From NCBI GenBank assembly GCA_001767075.1, contig MEKX01000139.1, positions 1-39,838 on the forward strand: a DNA stretch of 39,838 nucleotides, in the 5' to 3' direction. A program made the position numbers and the translations under genes. The notes under the pieces were generated by a model. That model saw only the letters and a program-made list of their open reading frames with translations. It had not been told where the DNA came from and searched no databases. How positions within the stretch are numbered: the first letter of the stretch is position 1; the number at the start of each line of letters is the position of its first letter. Below, in pieces: positions 39,170 to 39,838 of the stretch. The stretch comes from Acidobacteria bacterium RIFCSPLOWO2_12_FULL_54_10. Its GTDB lineage: Bacteria > Acidobacteriota > Terriglobia > 2-12-FULL-54-10.

Positions 39170-39838
39170 TCTACCCGCTCCCCACGCTCCGCCTCACCAA
39201 CAGTTCACGTGGTCCGATTGTCATCCCGAGCTTGTCGAGGGATCTGCACTTGTTTTCCGAGCCGCGCACGATAGCAAGCGGTCGATTTTGCTTTTCATTG
39301 CTGCGATCTTGACGGAGCAGACAGGTTTGGTAGCCACGGTGAGCGCTTTCCTCATCGTGAGTAGTTGTGTTTGTATTTTGATTCCGAGCCGCGCACGTCA
39401 GCAAGCGGGCAGGTTTGGTTTGATCCAAGCCGCGACAGTAATGGAGCGCCCACCCAGGTTGCAAATGAGTGTTTCGCGCCATAATCAGTATTTGTAGGTT
39501 CCTAACCCGAGCCGCGCCCGGACAGCCCTGGTTTACCAGGGCAAGGGAGCGGTTGATGTTCGTAGCCTCTGCCCGAACTCTTTACCGTAAGCTTTTTTGT
39601 CGTCATCCCGAGCGAGCGCAGCGAGGAATCTGTTTTTGTGTTTCCGAGCCGCGCGCGCCAGTAAGCGGTCAGCTTTGGGTAGCGCAGAGTTTGCCGACCG
39701 CAAACTCTGCGGTTTGTTTTCTATTTTGATTATTGTATATTGCAAGGGTGATTTTGGTAGCCTCGGCGCGCACTTTGTGCCGTGGCTCTTGATCTTGGTA
39801 GCCGCGGAGAGTGCCTTCCTCGCCGCGGGTAGTTGTAT
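39170..39838. repeat. Terminal repeat array
   Basis: This 669-base gap runs to the window end without a credible gene. It contains GTCATCCCGAGCTTGTCGAGGGATCTGC (39220), GAGCCGCGCACG.TAGCAAGCGG (39258, 39387), hairpins GGTAGCCACGGTGAG (39329), a GCAGAGTTTGC/GCAAACTCTGC hairpin (39678-39713), GGTAGCCTCGGCGCG (39756) and GGTAGCCGCGGAGAG (39797), and GTCATCCCGAGCGAGCGCAGCGAGGAATCTG (39602). All hairpins of the GGTAGC type point in the same direction as elsewhere in the window. Confidence 0.8.

Overview
The window is a gene-dense chromosomal stretch of moderate-to-high GC. It most likely comes from an Acidobacteriota bacterium of the Terriglobia type. This rests on family-level resemblance only: large secreted TPR proteins, tandem TolC proteins with glycine-rich inserts, a CobA-HemD fusion, and intergenic arrays of GGTAGC-type hairpin repeats with TCATCCCGAG..GAATCTGC modules. 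No rRNA or tRNA gene, CRISPR array, phage or transposase is visible.

Left part (1-12.6 kb). A HigB/HigA toxin-antitoxin pair runs leftwards off the window edge. Then come crcB (fluoride channel), two secreted TPR proteins, and a tight envelope/RNA block: rnc, lepB, an AsmA-like giant and a secreted hypothetical. These are followed by a mercuric-reductase-like flavoprotein, a deacetylase of the histone-deacetylase fold with a signal peptide, and a fused uroporphyrinogen-III methyltransferase/synthase.

Middle (12.5-25.2 kb). A small degenerate receiver protein converges on hemD. Next to it lies a roughly 150-nt region of four hairpins, a candidate structured RNA. Then follow a 4-oxalocrotonate-tautomerase-like enzyme, a two-domain dCTP deaminase, a TPR-GAF-degenerate GGDEF protein, a beta-oxidation pair (3-hydroxyacyl-CoA dehydrogenase and enoyl-CoA hydratase), ribH-nusB, a YbaK-like deacylase with an intrinsic terminator, and a HAD hydrolase. 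A second candidate small RNA, ending in a strong terminator, precedes trmFO-xerC. A small hypothetical and a RimI-like acetyltransferase close this part.

Right part (25.2-39.8 kb). Cofactor genes (thiL, thiD, moaA, an IscA-type carrier, yggX) are separated by repeat-rich gaps. An AT-richer orphan gene sits between near-identical 45-nt repeats. A two-gene operon pairs a BNR-type beta-propeller with a MoaD/ThiS-like protein ending in Gly-Gly; it has a recognisable promoter and a terminator-like palindrome. Two overlapping tolC paralogues end the window in another repeat array.

The most promising leads for something undescribed are the propeller plus ubiquitin-like pair, the two candidate RNAs, the exported deacetylase, and the composite repeats with their enclosed orphan gene. 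All functions are read from motifs by eye; no database search was run.
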